Shown here in pieces: positions 1 through 9,677 of a DNA stretch of 64,000 nt (within the stretch, counting starts at the first letter, position 1; each line of letters begins with the position of its first letter). The position numbers and the translations under genes are program-made. The notes below the pieces were generated by a model, which worked only from the letters and a program-made list of their open reading frames with translations, ran no database searches and was not told where the DNA came from. The stretch is from an uncultured Prevotellaceae bacterium (GTDB taxonomy: Bacteria > Bacteroidota > Bacteroidia > Bacteroidales > Bacteroidaceae), in the NCBI GenBank assembly GCA_902799905.1, contig CADCCB010000011.1:56606-120605 (forward strand). Direction: 5' to 3'.

Positions 1-38
1 TATCCGCAAGGCAAAACTATTTTTAACAGATTGACAGA

Positions 39-75
39 GGGAATATCATGATGATTCTATTAGCCATCTATTCCC
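39..75 (+). terminator. Weak inverted repeat, possible terminator of an upstream gene
   Basis: GGGAATA (39-45) and TATTCCC (69-75) can pair as a 7-bp stem with a long loop and are followed by TGTTTTT on the plus strand. The loop is long, so this is only a candidate. Nothing else is visible in positions 1-112, which lie downstream of the minus-strand protease gene. Confidence 0.2.
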
Positions 76-112
76 TGTTTTTCATCTGGCAGTTTCGAGA
101 AAAGTTCGTAAC

Positions 113-2485
113 TCACCTTACTACTTTCTTCCCGTTGACGATGTATATGCCCCTTGGCAATTGGTTGGCTTCTTCAGGCGTCAGCGCACCTATCTTGACC
201 CCGTTGATGGTATAGACCTCTGACACAGAGGTGCCGTTGGGTGCGACAATGGGTGAAATGGCATCAAGTGTGTAACTGACGTTGAAGCGGGTCCTGGTGT
301 CATTGGTATATACCCACTTGCCACCCTTCATGTGCTGAGGACGCAACTGATACCTTGCGCCATTCTCCAAACCGTCGAAATCCATATATACTGTGGTGCT
401 AGCACTAGGCGCTAAGGTGACGGTGGCTGACTTGCGGTTGAAGCCGTAGAATATGTTATCTATCGGGTTGAGTTTAAAGATGTACAAACCAACACCGTTG
501 ATGTACTCATCGCCATTGTTAGTTACCAGCATCTTCGCATGGGCTGTAGGACTCTGGACAACACCTTCGACATTGTTCTCAATACTTACGGTAGTGGAGA
601 GGTCGATATTACCCTCGGCCTCCACCGTCACAGTCTGACTGGCTATGACAACATAGTCGGTGGATGTGCGGTAGCAGAGTTCCAAAGTCTGGGTGCCTGT
701 GGTGGTTGGTATAAAGTCGATGACAAACGGCCTGGTCTCACCACTCTCTGCCTCGAAGATGCGACCGCCCACCATATTACCGTCGGCCAACAGATACAGG
801 TAGTTACTGAAATAGGTGCCATTGTTGGTCACCTGGGCCTCCAAGGGGAGCGATAGGTGTTGACGGGTCAAACCGGTAGTTTGCATAGTGCCAGACAAGG
901 CGATGGTGGGGAACGACAAGGTCATGGTGTTGCCCGTAATAGTGGCCTTGGCACGAACGGCATGGGTGCCCCAACACTCAGCAAAGTCATTGGCAACCTC
1001 ATTCTTGCAAACGGGCACGATGTAGTAGTCGCCGTCAGGAAGGTTGGCACCAAAGCGCAGGCTGTTGTAATTCCAGGCGATGCCACTCAGATACGCAATG
1101 TCCTCCCTGCTGCCAATGCTGGAGGCTTGCGCCTTGACAACATTCCCGCTGGCATCATATACACGGAGATGATGCTGGAAGGAATGAGTCTCGCCAGTTC
1201 GGTTCATCATAATGAATGTCACGCTTGTGCCAGAGAAATCCTGATCGGCGGAGGTGCGGGTTACTGTAGCAGATTTGCCGTTGGTTAAACTGCATTCCGT
1301 TGCAGTAAGGCGGTCTGTGAAGACAGCATCACTCTCGTACTGGATGCCTACCATGGCCTCCTGGCTGATGCTGTAACCATCCTTGCTGCTGCTGGCACCA
1401 GCGCCATCGTTGCTATAGGGATTGGCTACAGACAACACAAAGTAATTGTCGCTATTTCCTCCCCATCCCCAGTTGATATGGAACAGACCAGCGCTGTCAT
1501 AGCCGTCGATAACAAACGTATGACCACTGGAAGATGTGCGACCACTATACAATACGGGCCTGCCTGCACTCAACTCGTCATAGATCAACTCGTCCCACTC
1601 ATTGGCAGTAAACAAGTATCTCTGTATGACGTGGCAGGTCTTACTGTAACCAAAATACCGCTGCAACGCAGTAGCGACAGGACGTATGGCGGCACTGCTT
1701 CCGTTTTCCTGGAAGTCCATCTCGATGGAATGGGCGCAAAGAAGCATAAGGTTGGACACCGCTTGCTGCTCTTCGGTAGTGGCATCAGTCAGATAGTCGT
1801 TGAGCATGTGGTCCCAGTCAATCGTCGTGACTTCGATGGATGAACTGGTGATGCCGAGCGTCTTCGTTGTGTATCCAGGAATGGGCGCTAAGGTCTGATT
1901 GGGATAGCGGTAACGGGCGATGCATTGGGCCATAGCCGTTGCCGTACATCCTGTCAGGGCTCTCTTATCCCCAATATAAGGACATTCCTGATTATACGGA
2001 TCTCTCTGGTTCCACTTGGTCTTCAGCAGGGGAGCAACAGCAGGGCGCGACACAGCCCGCCGAGGCTGCGAATACGCCCCATCCGTCTGCTGAAGCCAAC
2101 CAATCTGCTCGACATAGCCCTCTAGCCAATCCTTCATGTTGGCTGGCAACGTGCTTTCGTCGAAAGTACCCTTGGGGGCATAGCCCAACACCTGAGGCGC
2201 ATGGTCGTCACCGCTCACAATCACATAGCCCTCTTCCTCACCTACGTTGAATACGTAGTAGGCAGTACTCTCTGCGACATTGCTGACAGAAAGCGGCTGA
2301 CGTTTCACCATCCGCATCCTTGCAGCACTAACGCCTTCTCCCTGGCATCTGCCATTAACATTGGTTTCATGATGGTTGCTCAGGAACGTTCTCGCTATCG
2401 CTTCGGCTTGTTCCTCCGTCACATGACCTGCCAACATCACAACACTCGTCAGCAAGCAAACAATGGTCAAAAAGTATCTCCTCAT
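113..2485 (-). CDS. C10 family cysteine protease (streptopain/interpain-like), secreted
   Basis: A 790-residue predicted secreted cysteine protease. Residues 1-20 form a signal peptide. Residues about 21-128 look like the inhibitory propeptide of C10 enzymes (VTEEQAEAIA, YVIVSGDDHAPQVLGYA). The catalytic Cys is C180 in LTGCTATAMAQC and the catalytic His is H322 in SGHTFVIDGYD, followed by the conserved HINWGWGG block at 336-343. The C-terminal half is beta-rich, and the last ~35 residues (ending GIYIVNGKKVVR) resemble a type IX secretion tail, so export to the cell surface is likely. The family degrades proteins outside the cell. It is divergent from the next gene and has its own promoter at 2514-2545. 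Family assignment is firm; natural substrate is unknown. Confidence 0.93.
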   Translation of the reverse strand: MRRYFLTIVCLLTSVVMLAGHVTEEQAEAIARTFLSNHHETNVNGRCQGEGVSAARMRMVKRQPLSVSNVAESTAYYVFNVGEEEGYVIVSGDDHAPQVLGYAPKGTFDESTLPANMKDWLEGYVEQIGWLQQTDGAYSQPRRAVSRPAVAPLLKTKWNQRDPYNQECPYIGDKRALTGCTATAMAQCIARYRYPNQTLAPIPGYTTKTLGITSSSIEVTTIDWDHMLNDYLTDATTEEQQAVSNLMLLCAHSIEMDFQENGSSAAIRPVATALQRYFGYSKTCHVIQRYLFTANEWDELIYDELSAGRPVLYSGRTSSSGHTFVIDGYDSAGLFHINWGWGGNSDNYFVLSVANPYSNDGAGASSSKDGYSISQEAMVGIQYESDAVFTDRLTATECSLTNGKSATVTRTSADQDFSGTSVTFIMMNRTGETHSFQHHLRVYDASGNVVKAQASSIGSREDIAYLSGIAWNYNSLRFGANLPDGDYYIVPVCKNEVANDFAECWGTHAVRAKATITGNTMTLSFPTIALSGTMQTTGLTRQHLSLPLEAQVTNNGTYFSNYLYLLADGNMVGGRIFEAESGETRPFVIDFIPTTTGTQTLELCYRTSTDYVVIASQTVTVEAEGNIDLSTTVSIENNVEGVVQSPTAHAKMLVTNNGDEYINGVGLYIFKLNPIDNIFYGFNRKSATVTLAPSASTTVYMDFDGLENGARYQLRPQHMKGGKWVYTNDTRTRFNVSYTLDAISPIVAPNGTSVSEVYTINGVKIGALTPEEANQLPRGIYIVNGKKVVR

Positions 2486-2513
2486 AGTCAGCCCGTATTA
2501 ATAGAATCGACTA

Positions 2514-2545
2514 CAAAAGTACAAACAAAATCGCAAAAGCCCAAA
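2514..2545 (-). promoter_or_regulatory. Bacteroidota-type promoter of the C10 protease gene
   Basis: On the minus strand TTTG (2545-2542) is followed after 20 bp by TACTTTTG (2521-2514), matching the TTTG-N19-21-TAnnTTTG consensus. It lies 29 bp before the start codon at 2485. Confidence 0.6.
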
Positions 2546-2560
2546 CTAATTGTATGATTG

Positions 2561-2594
2561 TTTGGCGATATTTGGGAAAAAAGTAGTAATTTTG
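2561..2594 (+). promoter_or_regulatory. Promoter of the small outer membrane protein gene
   Basis: TTTG (2561-2564), a 22-bp spacer and TAATTTTG (2587-2594) precede the gene starting at 2630. The spacing is at the long end of the usual range. Confidence 0.5.
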
Positions 2595-2629
2595 CAGGCA
2601 AGATACGAAACTTGAATGAAAAAGGAACA

Positions 2630-3208
2630 ATGAAAAAGATTCTACTATTGGTAATAGCAACGATGATGGCAGTAGTGAATGTGAACGCTCAGGATGAAAC
2701 GAAGAACGAATTCGGCGTGTTCTATGGTACAGGATCGGCATCCGACATCCTCTCATACATCACGAGTTCTATCTCTGCCGCCGCTGGCGATCAGAGCAGT
2801 TTCTGGGGCCCTGTTGGCGCAGAATACTATTACCATGTCTCACCAGGCGTGGCTCTGGGTGCCGTTGGCGCATTTGCCGGTTGTAAGGCAAAGGACGAGA
2901 AAACGGGCCAGAACGACCTGTCGGAAACCTTCATCACGGTGATGCCATCGGTGAAGTTCAACTGGCTGCGCAAGGAGCACTTCGGCATGTACTCAGCCCT
3001 CTCGGCAGGTGTGATGTTCCTGTCCGTCTCTTGTAACGACAACGCGAAGGCTGCCGACCCCAAGGCCAAAGACGAGACCCTGACCACATTCATGTTCCAG
3101 GCTACAGCCTTGGGTATGGACTTCGGTGGAGAGCAGTTCCGTGGCTTCGTCGAGGCTGGTATTGGTGAGAAGGGCTTGCTCTGTGCCGGCTTGCGTTATA
3201 AGTTCTAA
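2630..3208 (+). CDS. Small secreted protein, probable outer membrane beta-barrel
   Basis: 192 residues starting at ATG 2630, which places AAAGGA just upstream and gives a clean signal peptide (MKKILLLVIATMMAVVNVNAQ is the first 21 residues, cut after AQ). The mature part alternates short polar and glycine/aromatic beta-strands (GVFYGTG, EYYYHVSPGVALGAVGAFAG, AGIGEKGLLCAGLRYKF) and ends in F, as small outer membrane barrels do. No catalytic motif is visible. An upstream in-frame start at 2558 was rejected because it overlaps the promoter and spoils the signal peptide. Function unknown. Confidence 0.75.
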   Translation: MKKILLLVIATMMAVVNVNAQDETKNEFGVFYGTGSASDILSYITSSISAAAGDQSSFWGPVGAEYYYHVSPGVALGAVGAFAGCKAKDEKTGQNDLSETFITVMPSVKFNWLRKEHFGMYSALSAGVMFLSVSCNDNAKAADPKAKDETLTTFMFQATALGMDFGGEQFRGFVEAGIGEKGLLCAGLRYKF

Positions 3209-3237
3209 TACATCTACAAAAAACAAATACGACTCAT

Positions 3238-6200
3238 ATGAAACTAAGACTACTAAACCTAATCCTGTGCGTAAGCGCAGCGATGACAACACTGGCCCAG
3301 ACGGCAACGGTGAACACCCACTGGGCTCTTGACAAGAGTATCAAAGACCTCGCTCCTGGCTCTGCGGCCTACAACAATGCTACGGCCTCGACCATTACGT
3401 GCGAAGGCACCGAAGTCAGCAACATGCTGGAGACGAGCGTGACGTTTGGCTCGAACCTGGCATTCCAGGGAACCATCACCCCCAAGAGTTCTGTGACAGG
3501 GGAGACGGGCTTGCAGATATTGCGCTTTAAGACCCAGGGGGCTGCCGACGGCTCCGACAATTACGGCATGACCCTTACGCAGAAGCCCACTACGGGCGAC
3601 CTGACCTTCGTGCCTACTAAGGTCAGCGTCAGCGTGGCCTCGTGGCTGAAGAACTCAAATCCGGCCTTCGAGGTGCTGGTGCGTAAACTGAATGCCAGCG
3701 GAGAGGTGAGCCAGACCTATGAACTGGGTAAGGTGAATGGTCATACGGAGGAAAGTGCCCTGTATGACGACGTGACGTTCAACGTGCCTGCCGAGGCTAC
3801 CGCCAGCAACGATGCCTGGCAGGTGGTGGTGCGCATGGTCAGCGGCTACAACAACGGCACCAACCTGGCTATGGGCAACGTGACGCTCATTGGTACCGCC
3901 ACGCTGGGCGGTACGGTGCAGACCAGCACATTTACGGCAACGGTAGTGCCAGAAGGAGCCGGCACGGTGAACCCCGCTCAGACTTCGGTGGTGACGGGCG
4001 ATAATGTCACCTGCACGGCGACGCCCAACATTGGCTATGCCTTCGAGGGCTGGTATCAGAGTGGCACAAAGGTCTCGACGCAGAATCCGCATACTTTCAA
4101 CGTCACAGCCGACATGCAGGTGGAGGCTCGTTTCACAAAACTGCCGGAGGCCACGCTGACCACTGGCGTTGCCGATGCATCGGCAGGCATGGGAACGGTG
4201 AGCGTGAGCGAGCAGGGCGACAATGGCAAGTATAATGCCGGCACCACGCTGACGCTGACGGCCACTCCCAACCAGGGCCACTATTTTGTGCGCTGGGTGG
4301 ACGGCAACGGCCAGGAACTGTCGACCAGCACGGCCTATACCTTCACACTCAATGAAGACCGCACCATCCTGGCTGTCTTTGCCATGATAGACAACTATAA
4401 GGCTGACCTTATCGCCTTCCCAGGTGCCGAGGGCTACGGCCGCTTCACCACGGGTGGACGAATGATAGATAGCCGTGGGGCCAAGGTGTATTATGTCACC
4501 CGCAACGACGATTGTGCTGACAACAGCCTGGTGGAGGGCACCCTGCGCTGGGCGCTGAAGACTGGCGACGACACGCCACGTACCATCCTCTTCCGCACCT
4601 GCGGCACCATCTACCTGACATCGAAACTGTCGCTGAACCATCCTAACATCACCATTGCCGGACAGACGGCACCAGGCGGCGGCATCTGCATAGCCGGCTA
4701 TCAGATGAAACTGAACCAGCCAAACATCATCATCCGCCATATTCGCTTCCGTGCTGGCGACCTGCCCAGCAGCAGCATGTCGCCACTGGACGTAGAGAAC
4801 ACCCACCACATCGTGCTCGACCATTGCTCATTCTCGTGGTCAATGGAGGAGAACCTGACGCTCTACGACACCGACTACACCACCCTGCAGTGGTGCATCT
4901 CGGCCGAGGGTCTCTACGAGTCGAAGAACGTGAAGGGCGAACGCTCATACGCCATGCAGTGGGGCGGCGAGCACGGCACGATGCACCACTGTCTGGTCAG
5001 CAATTGCATGAGCCGCACGCCACGATTCAACGGTGCCCGTCCCAACACCAACGACAGGCAGGTGGACAACGAGTTTGCCAACAACGTCATCTTCAACTGG
5101 GGCAGCCACAACTCCATCTATGGCGGCGAATGCACGGTGACGGGCGAGAACGACTACGACCGCGTCTATATGATCAACAACTACTTCCGTCCAGGACCTG
5201 CCACCAAGGCCGGTGCCGCCAACCGCCGCTACTTCGTCTCGGCATCGGGCGAGAGTATCAACGAGGTGGGACAGTGGTACCTCAGCGGCAACCAGTTTGA
5301 ACTCTCCGGCAAGTGGGCACCAGCGACAGCAATATGGAGCAACACCGAACTGCAGAAAGTCAACGCCGACAACTATTATGGCTTCGTCGGCAACGATGCG
5401 TCGAGGGCCATGAACTTCTGGTCGCTGACACCCTCACAGGCACTGGCCGACAAAGCGTTGCTCACAGCATTGCCCTATCCGCTAAATGGCATGACTTACG
5501 AATCGGCAGAAGCGGCTTTCCTGAGCGTCACGCAGAAGGCAGGTGCCTCGCTGCCACGCTACGACGAGGTGGATCGCCGGCTGTTGGCTGAAGCGGCTGG
5601 CACACAGGATCCGCAGTTCAAGGGCAGCAGTTTCGTGAGCACCAAGAACGGCAGCACCGTCACACCCGCAGCAGGCATCATCAACTCACCTGCCGACATC
5701 ACCCTGTCACGCTACGACGAGTTCTATGCCTTGGATGAGGCTACAGGCCAAACCATCCTGACGCAGATGTGGCCTTGGATGGGTATGGACGATGACGAGC
5801 AACTGATGCAGGACAGCGACCAAGACGGCCTGCCCGACGGCTATGAGGTGTCGGTGGGCCTCAACCCCAACAATGCCGCCGATGCCTGCCTGCTCAGTGT
5901 GAGTGGCTACTCCAATCTGGAGATGTTCCTCAATGGCGTGGCCGACGGCACCATCGACCTGACCCCCTATAAGCGGAGGCAGACGGTGGAGAAGCGCATC
6001 GTCTTCAACGCCACGGTAGATGCCACCGACGTCACAGCCGACTTCAGCACCATTGGTGCCGCCATCAGCGATGCTGAGCAGAAGGCCACCAAGGACACAC
6101 CTTATTATATATTGGTGAAGGCTGGCACCTACAACGAGCACGTGGAGATCAACAAGCCCTACATCCATCTGACGGGGCAGAACCGCGACCTCGTGGTCAT

Positions 6201-7275
6201 CACCGATGACAAGAGCAAGTCGTACAACGGCAACCTGGGCAAGACGGCTACCGTCTATGTGAATGCCAGCGACGTAAGCCTGGACAATCTGACCATCAAC
6301 AACACCTACGGCGCAGGCGAACAGGCTCTGGCACTCTACACTCTGGGCGACCGCATCACGGTGACCCAGTGCCGCATCAACGGCTGGCAGGACACCTATC
6401 GCACGGGCAAGAGCGGACAGCGCCACTTGGTGCGCGAATGCAGCATCAGCGGAACCACCGACTTCATCTATAACGCTGGCGACGTGTTCTTCGACTGCGA
6501 CACGCTGCTGCTGACGAATACCACCAATGTCATCGTGGCTCCCAGCCATATCAACCCCACGTGGGGATATGTCTTTCGCGATGCCTGTATCAAACTGCAT
6601 CCCACGGTGAGCCATAGTGCCACTACCGACCTTGGGCGGCCATGGGGCGACACGCCGATGGTGTCGTTCATCAACACGCGCCTTGGCCAGCATGTCAGCA
6701 TCACGGAGACAGGATGGCGCGACATGAGCGGACTGCCCATACAGATGGCAGAATACAACACGATGGACGCAATGGGACAGCCGGTTGACCTGTCGAAGCG
6801 CAAGACCACGTTCACGGCCAATGGCACCACGGCCGCCAGCAAGGCTGTGCTGACAGAGGCAGAAGCCGCCACCTATACCTTGCGCAACGTGCTCAGTGGC
6901 GACGACCAGTGGGATGCCGACGGCGAAGGCCGCATCCTTGCTGCCCCTACGATGACCGTCGGCACTGACCTACTGACATGGAGCGACCCTACAGGCTTGG
7001 CCGCTTGCTATCTGCTCACCATCGACGGTCGTGCCACGCTGACCCTCGACGAATCGGTGGCTTACACGGCAGGCAGCAAGGTCAGCGTGCAGAGCGTGTC
7101 GGCCAGCGGCGTGCTGGGCAGGGCCGTCACACCCGAAACGGCGGTGGGCATCAGTCAGCCCATTGCCAACGGCCAACAGTCGGCAGCCAGCATCTACGAT
7201 CTGAGCGGCCGTCTGCTGCCCCTGCCGCAGAAGGGCATCAACATTCAGAAGGGAAGGAAATTCTTGGGCAAATGA
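3238..7275 (+). CDS. Pectate lyase (PL1-like) fused to pectinesterase (CE8), secreted
   Basis: 1,345 residues. Residues 1-21 are a signal peptide. Residues about 230-385 hold two divergent InlB-B-type repeats (GYAFEGWYQSG, GHYFVRWVDGNG). A pectate lyase beta-helix of the Bacteroidota PL1 type starts near residue 390 (FPGAEGYGRFTTGGR, then TLRWALKTGDDTPRTILF). From about 920 a CE8 pectin methylesterase follows, with its signature motifs: QDTY at 1050-1053, DFIY at 1075-1078 and LGRPW at 1131-1135. The last ~35 residues (ASIYDLSGRLL...) look like a type IX secretion tail. One chain could therefore de-esterify homogalacturonan and cleave the product by beta-elimination. It overlaps the next start codon by 4 nt (ATGA), so the ABC ATPase is translationally coupled. 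Confidence 0.92.
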   Translation: MKLRLLNLILCVSAAMTTLAQTATVNTHWALDKSIKDLAPGSAAYNNATASTITCEGTEVSNMLETSVTFGSNLAFQGTITPKSSVTGETGLQILRFKTQGAADGSDNYGMTLTQKPTTGDLTFVPTKVSVSVASWLKNSNPAFEVLVRKLNASGEVSQTYELGKVNGHTEESALYDDVTFNVPAEATASNDAWQVVVRMVSGYNNGTNLAMGNVTLIGTATLGGTVQTSTFTATVVPEGAGTVNPAQTSVVTGDNVTCTATPNIGYAFEGWYQSGTKVSTQNPHTFNVTADMQVEARFTKLPEATLTTGVADASAGMGTVSVSEQGDNGKYNAGTTLTLTATPNQGHYFVRWVDGNGQELSTSTAYTFTLNEDRTILAVFAMIDNYKADLIAFPGAEGYGRFTTGGRMIDSRGAKVYYVTRNDDCADNSLVEGTLRWALKTGDDTPRTILFRTCGTIYLTSKLSLNHPNITIAGQTAPGGGICIAGYQMKLNQPNIIIRHIRFRAGDLPSSSMSPLDVENTHHIVLDHCSFSWSMEENLTLYDTDYTTLQWCISAEGLYESKNVKGERSYAMQWGGEHGTMHHCLVSNCMSRTPRFNGARPNTNDRQVDNEFANNVIFNWGSHNSIYGGECTVTGENDYDRVYMINNYFRPGPATKAGAANRRYFVSASGESINEVGQWYLSGNQFELSGKWAPATAIWSNTELQKVNADNYYGFVGNDASRAMNFWSLTPSQALADKALLTALPYPLNGMTYESAEAAFLSVTQKAGASLPRYDEVDRRLLAEAAGTQDPQFKGSSFVSTKNGSTVTPAAGIINSPADITLSRYDEFYALDEATGQTILTQMWPWMGMDDDEQLMQDSDQDGLPDGYEVSVGLNPNNAADACLLSVSGYSNLEMFLNGVADGTIDLTPYKRRQTVEKRIVFNATVDATDVTADFSTIGAAISDAEQKATKDTPYYILVKAGTYNEHVEINKPYIHLTGQNRDLVVITDDKSKSYNGNLGKTATVYVNASDVSLDNLTINNTYGAGEQALALYTLGDRITVTQCRINGWQDTYRTGKSGQRHLVRECSISGTTDFIYNAGDVFFDCDTLLLTNTTNVIVAPSHINPTWGYVFRDACIKLHPTVSHSATTDLGRPWGDTPMVSFINTRLGQHVSITETGWRDMSGLPIQMAEYNTMDAMGQPVDLSKRKTTFTANGTTAASKAVLTEAEAATYTLRNVLSGDDQWDADGEGRILAAPTMTVGTDLLTWSDPTGLAACYLLTIDGRATLTLDESVAYTAGSKVSVQSVSASGVLGRAVTPETAVGISQPIANGQQSAASIYDLSGRLLPLPQKGINIQKGRKFLGK

Positions 7276-8069
7276 GCAACGAAGCACCAGTGGTGCTCAG
7301 GCACCTCAGCATAGGCTATAAAACCAAGCAGGGCATCCGTGTGGTGGCCAGCGACGTGACGGCCAACCTGCAACGTGGCCGGCTGACCTGTCTGCTGGGA
7401 GAGAACGGCGTGGGCAAGTCGACGCTGCTCCGCACGCTGTCGGCCTTCCAGCCGAAACTCTCGGGCGACATTCTGCTGGAGAGCCGGCCACTGGAGAACT
7501 ATAGCGACCACGAACTGGCACGCACCATCGGCATTGTGCTGACAGAGAAGCCCGACGTGCAGCAGATGAGCGTCGCAGAACTGGTGGAGATGGGACGCAC
7601 GCCCTACACCGGCTTCTGGGGACGGCTGACGGATGCCGACCGTAAGGCTTGCAGCGAGGCAATCAGCCTCATTGGCATTGGTCACCTGAAAGACAGAATG
7701 GTGGAGACCCTGAGCGACGGCGAGCGACAGAAGGTGATGATAGCCAAGGCACTGGCCCAGCAGACACCCATCATCTACCTTGACGAGCCGACGGCCTTCC
7801 TCGACTATCCCAGCAAGGTGGAGATGCTGTTGTTGTTGCGCTCCATCAGCAGGCAGGCGCAGAAAACCATCTTCCTCTCCACCCACGACTTGGAACTGGC
7901 TCTCCAGGTGGCCGACACCGTCTGGCTGATGGATCGCCGGGAGGGGTTGCAAATAGGAACGCCCCACGAACTGGCCGCGCAGGGCGCGCTGCGCCAGTTC
8001 ATAGAGCGTGGAGGGGGTGTGGCGTTCGATGCCGAGACGCTGAGCGTCAGAGTCCTATCGCACGCTTGA
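7272..8069 (+). CDS. ABC transporter ATP-binding protein (FecE/BtuD-like)
   Basis: 265 residues from ATG 7272, overlapping the pectinase stop codon. It has Walker A GENGVGKST, the Q-loop region, a signature LSDGERQKVM (Asp instead of the usual second Gly), Walker B IIYLDEPTAFLDY and the switch His in STHDLEL. The order and length fit the ATPases of iron-siderophore, heme or cobalamin importers. No permease or binding protein lies next to it in this window, so the partner must be elsewhere or upstream copies were lost. Its 3' end overlaps the convergent lipoprotein gene by 23 bp. The substrate cannot be decided from sequence alone. Confidence 0.85.
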   Translation: MSNEAPVVLRHLSIGYKTKQGIRVVASDVTANLQRGRLTCLLGENGVGKSTLLRTLSAFQPKLSGDILLESRPLENYSDHELARTIGIVLTEKPDVQQMSVAELVEMGRTPYTGFWGRLTDADRKACSEAISLIGIGHLKDRMVETLSDGERQKVMIAKALAQQTPIIYLDEPTAFLDYPSKVEMLLLLRSISRQAQKTIFLSTHDLELALQVADTVWLMDRREGLQIGTPHELAAQGALRQFIERGGGVAFDAETLSVRVLSHA

Positions 8070-8967
8070 TCTCATTGGTTGTCAGGTGGACGGTGACGGA
8101 TTCGCCGGAGGTGTCCCCCACATACTTGAAGTCCATGCCACGATGGGTCTTCACCAGTGCCTTGCAGATGAACTTCATGTCGCTGTCGCCCGTCTTCACC
8201 ATCTCTATCATGGATTTCTTCATCTCGTCTTTCGCTACTTCCAACAGTTCAACGGGAATCTGATCTTCGTCGCACTCCACGGTGTAGAGCAGGTTGCTGC
8301 CCTGCAGTCGGATGGACTTCATCGTCAGACCGCTGCCCAGATCCATAGGCATGTTGCTGTCGGCCTGTTTAATACCCAACTTCAGCACTTCTTCCAGCAT
8401 CTCATCGCTCATGCTGTCCAACTCGTCGCCGTTGCTGTTGACCAGTTGTTCATACGAGGGTGTCTCTTCACGTGCAGGCAATGCCGCTTCTTCCTCAGCA
8501 ACCTCTTCTGCCTCCGCGTCCTCGTCAGCATCGACGACTGGGCTGTTGTTCTCTTCGCGGGCACTTTCCAGTTCGTAACTCTCGAACTCGCACTTCCACT
8601 TCTTGCCTTCGCCGTTCTGGATGGCACAACCCAGGGTGCCATAGTTGCTGATAACAGCATCCACCACCTCTTTGAATGGCGAGTCGCTGTCGGTGAACCA
8701 GTGCAGCATACCGGTCTTCAGCAATTCCTTACTCTCTGCGTCATCCAGCATTGAGCCGAATTCGTCGCCCAGGGTGATAAAGAAGGCCACGGTGTTATCT
8801 GAAACCTGTTCCACCTTAGTAATGGTGACACCTTCCTCCAGTTCATAAGGACAACTGGCGTTCTCCTGCTCGACAATAGCCTTCAGGTTAGAGTCTCTCT
8901 TTTGCCCGCAGCCAGCCAGTAGCACGACGGCCAGCAGCATAAGCATGAATCTCACAGTTTTCTTCAT
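8047..8967 (-). CDS. Lipoprotein of unknown function
   Basis: 306 residues from ATG 8967 (a more upstream in-frame start at 8994 would bury the signal peptide). The N-terminus has a lipobox, LLAGC, so the mature protein should be lipid-anchored. Two similar alpha/beta segments (about residues 20-125 and 175-300) flank a very acidic linker rich in Glu, Asp and Ala near 135-165. The two segments share spacing of short strands and a helix with MLDDAES/MSDEMLEE-type acidic stretches, which could be an internal duplication. No enzyme motif is recognisable. It lies downstream of the hemolysin III-like gene in the same direction (30 bp gap) and is probably cotranscribed. Confidence 0.7.
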   Translation of the reverse strand: MKKTVRFMLMLLAVVLLAGCGQKRDSNLKAIVEQENASCPYELEEGVTITKVEQVSDNTVAFFITLGDEFGSMLDDAESKELLKTGMLHWFTDSDSPFKEVVDAVISNYGTLGCAIQNGEGKKWKCEFESYELESAREENNSPVVDADEDAEAEEVAEEEAALPAREETPSYEQLVNSNGDELDSMSDEMLEEVLKLGIKQADSNMPMDLGSGLTMKSIRLQGSNLLYTVECDEDQIPVELLEVAKDEMKKSMIEMVKTGDSDMKFICKALVKTHRGMDFKYVGDTSGESVTVHLTTNEIKRAIGL

Positions 8968-8997
8968 AGAATAATTGTTTAGTTTGTAATACATAGG

Positions 8998-9660
8998 TCA
9001 CAGAAAGATATCGACTACCAGGATGTCCCACACGGCAATGATGTGGAAGATGCTGCCTGCCAGCACACAGAAATGGAATACCGTGTGCATGTACTTCTTC
9101 TTGTTGAACGAGTAGAACACGGCTCCCGTGATATAGAACACCCCCTCTAGGATAATCATGATGACAGCCCATGTGGCTACTGTGTCCACCAATGGTTTGA
9201 AGGCTACCAGTACGCTCAGTCCCATGATGACGAAGCAGGCCGTCTCGATGTTAGAGTGGTCTTTCAGTTTGATGAAACTGATCACGGTGCCCACGATGGC
9301 ACACGACCAGACGAAGGTGAACAGCACCCATCCCCACCAGCCTTCGTTGCGCAGGGCCAAGAGCGTGATGGGAGAGTAGGAGCCGGCTATGTGCCAGTAG
9401 ATGGCGGCATGGTCCCATTTGCGCAAGTGTTCCTTCCAGCGGCTCTCCTCCTTCAGGGCGTGGTAGATGGTCGATGCCAGATAACTGCCAATCATGCCAA
9501 ACAGGTAGAGGCCTACGCTCAGTCCCGCCCATTTGCGATCGTAGTTGCCCAGGCACACCACGATGAAGAAGGCGATGCCCACGGTCCCTCCCATGATGGC
9601 CCCTCCGGCATGGGTCCATGTGTTCCAAATCTCCTCTTTACGGGTATAGTTGATAGCCAT
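8998..9660 (-). CDS. Hemolysin III / PAQR family membrane protein
   Basis: 220 residues with about seven transmembrane helices. Family motifs are clear: STIYHALK after the second helix, KWDHAAIYWHIAGSYSP in the third, and HTVFHFCVLAGSIFHI in the last helix, which supply the conserved His/Asp residues of the PAQR metal site. Members are membrane hydrolase-like proteins; the bacterial role is poorly defined and the hemolysin name is historical. It lies between the GH51-GH43 gene (17-bp gap) and the lipoprotein gene on the same strand, so the three may form one transcript. Confidence 0.88.
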   Translation of the reverse strand: MAINYTRKEEIWNTWTHAGGAIMGGTVGIAFFIVVCLGNYDRKWAGLSVGLYLFGMIGSYLASTIYHALKEESRWKEHLRKWDHAAIYWHIAGSYSPITLLALRNEGWWGWVLFTFVWSCAIVGTVISFIKLKDHSNIETACFVIMGLSVLVAFKPLVDTVATWAVIMIILEGVFYITGAVFYSFNKKKYMHTVFHFCVLAGSIFHIIAVWDILVVDIFL

Positions 9661-9677
9661 GATTGGATATGCGTTTT

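Noticed and set aside
3655-6693. Long minus-strand open frames of 389 and 328 codons
   Set aside because: They lie wholly inside the pectinase gene, are low-complexity His/Val/Gly-rich translations and have no promoter or motif; they are shadows of GC-rich codons.
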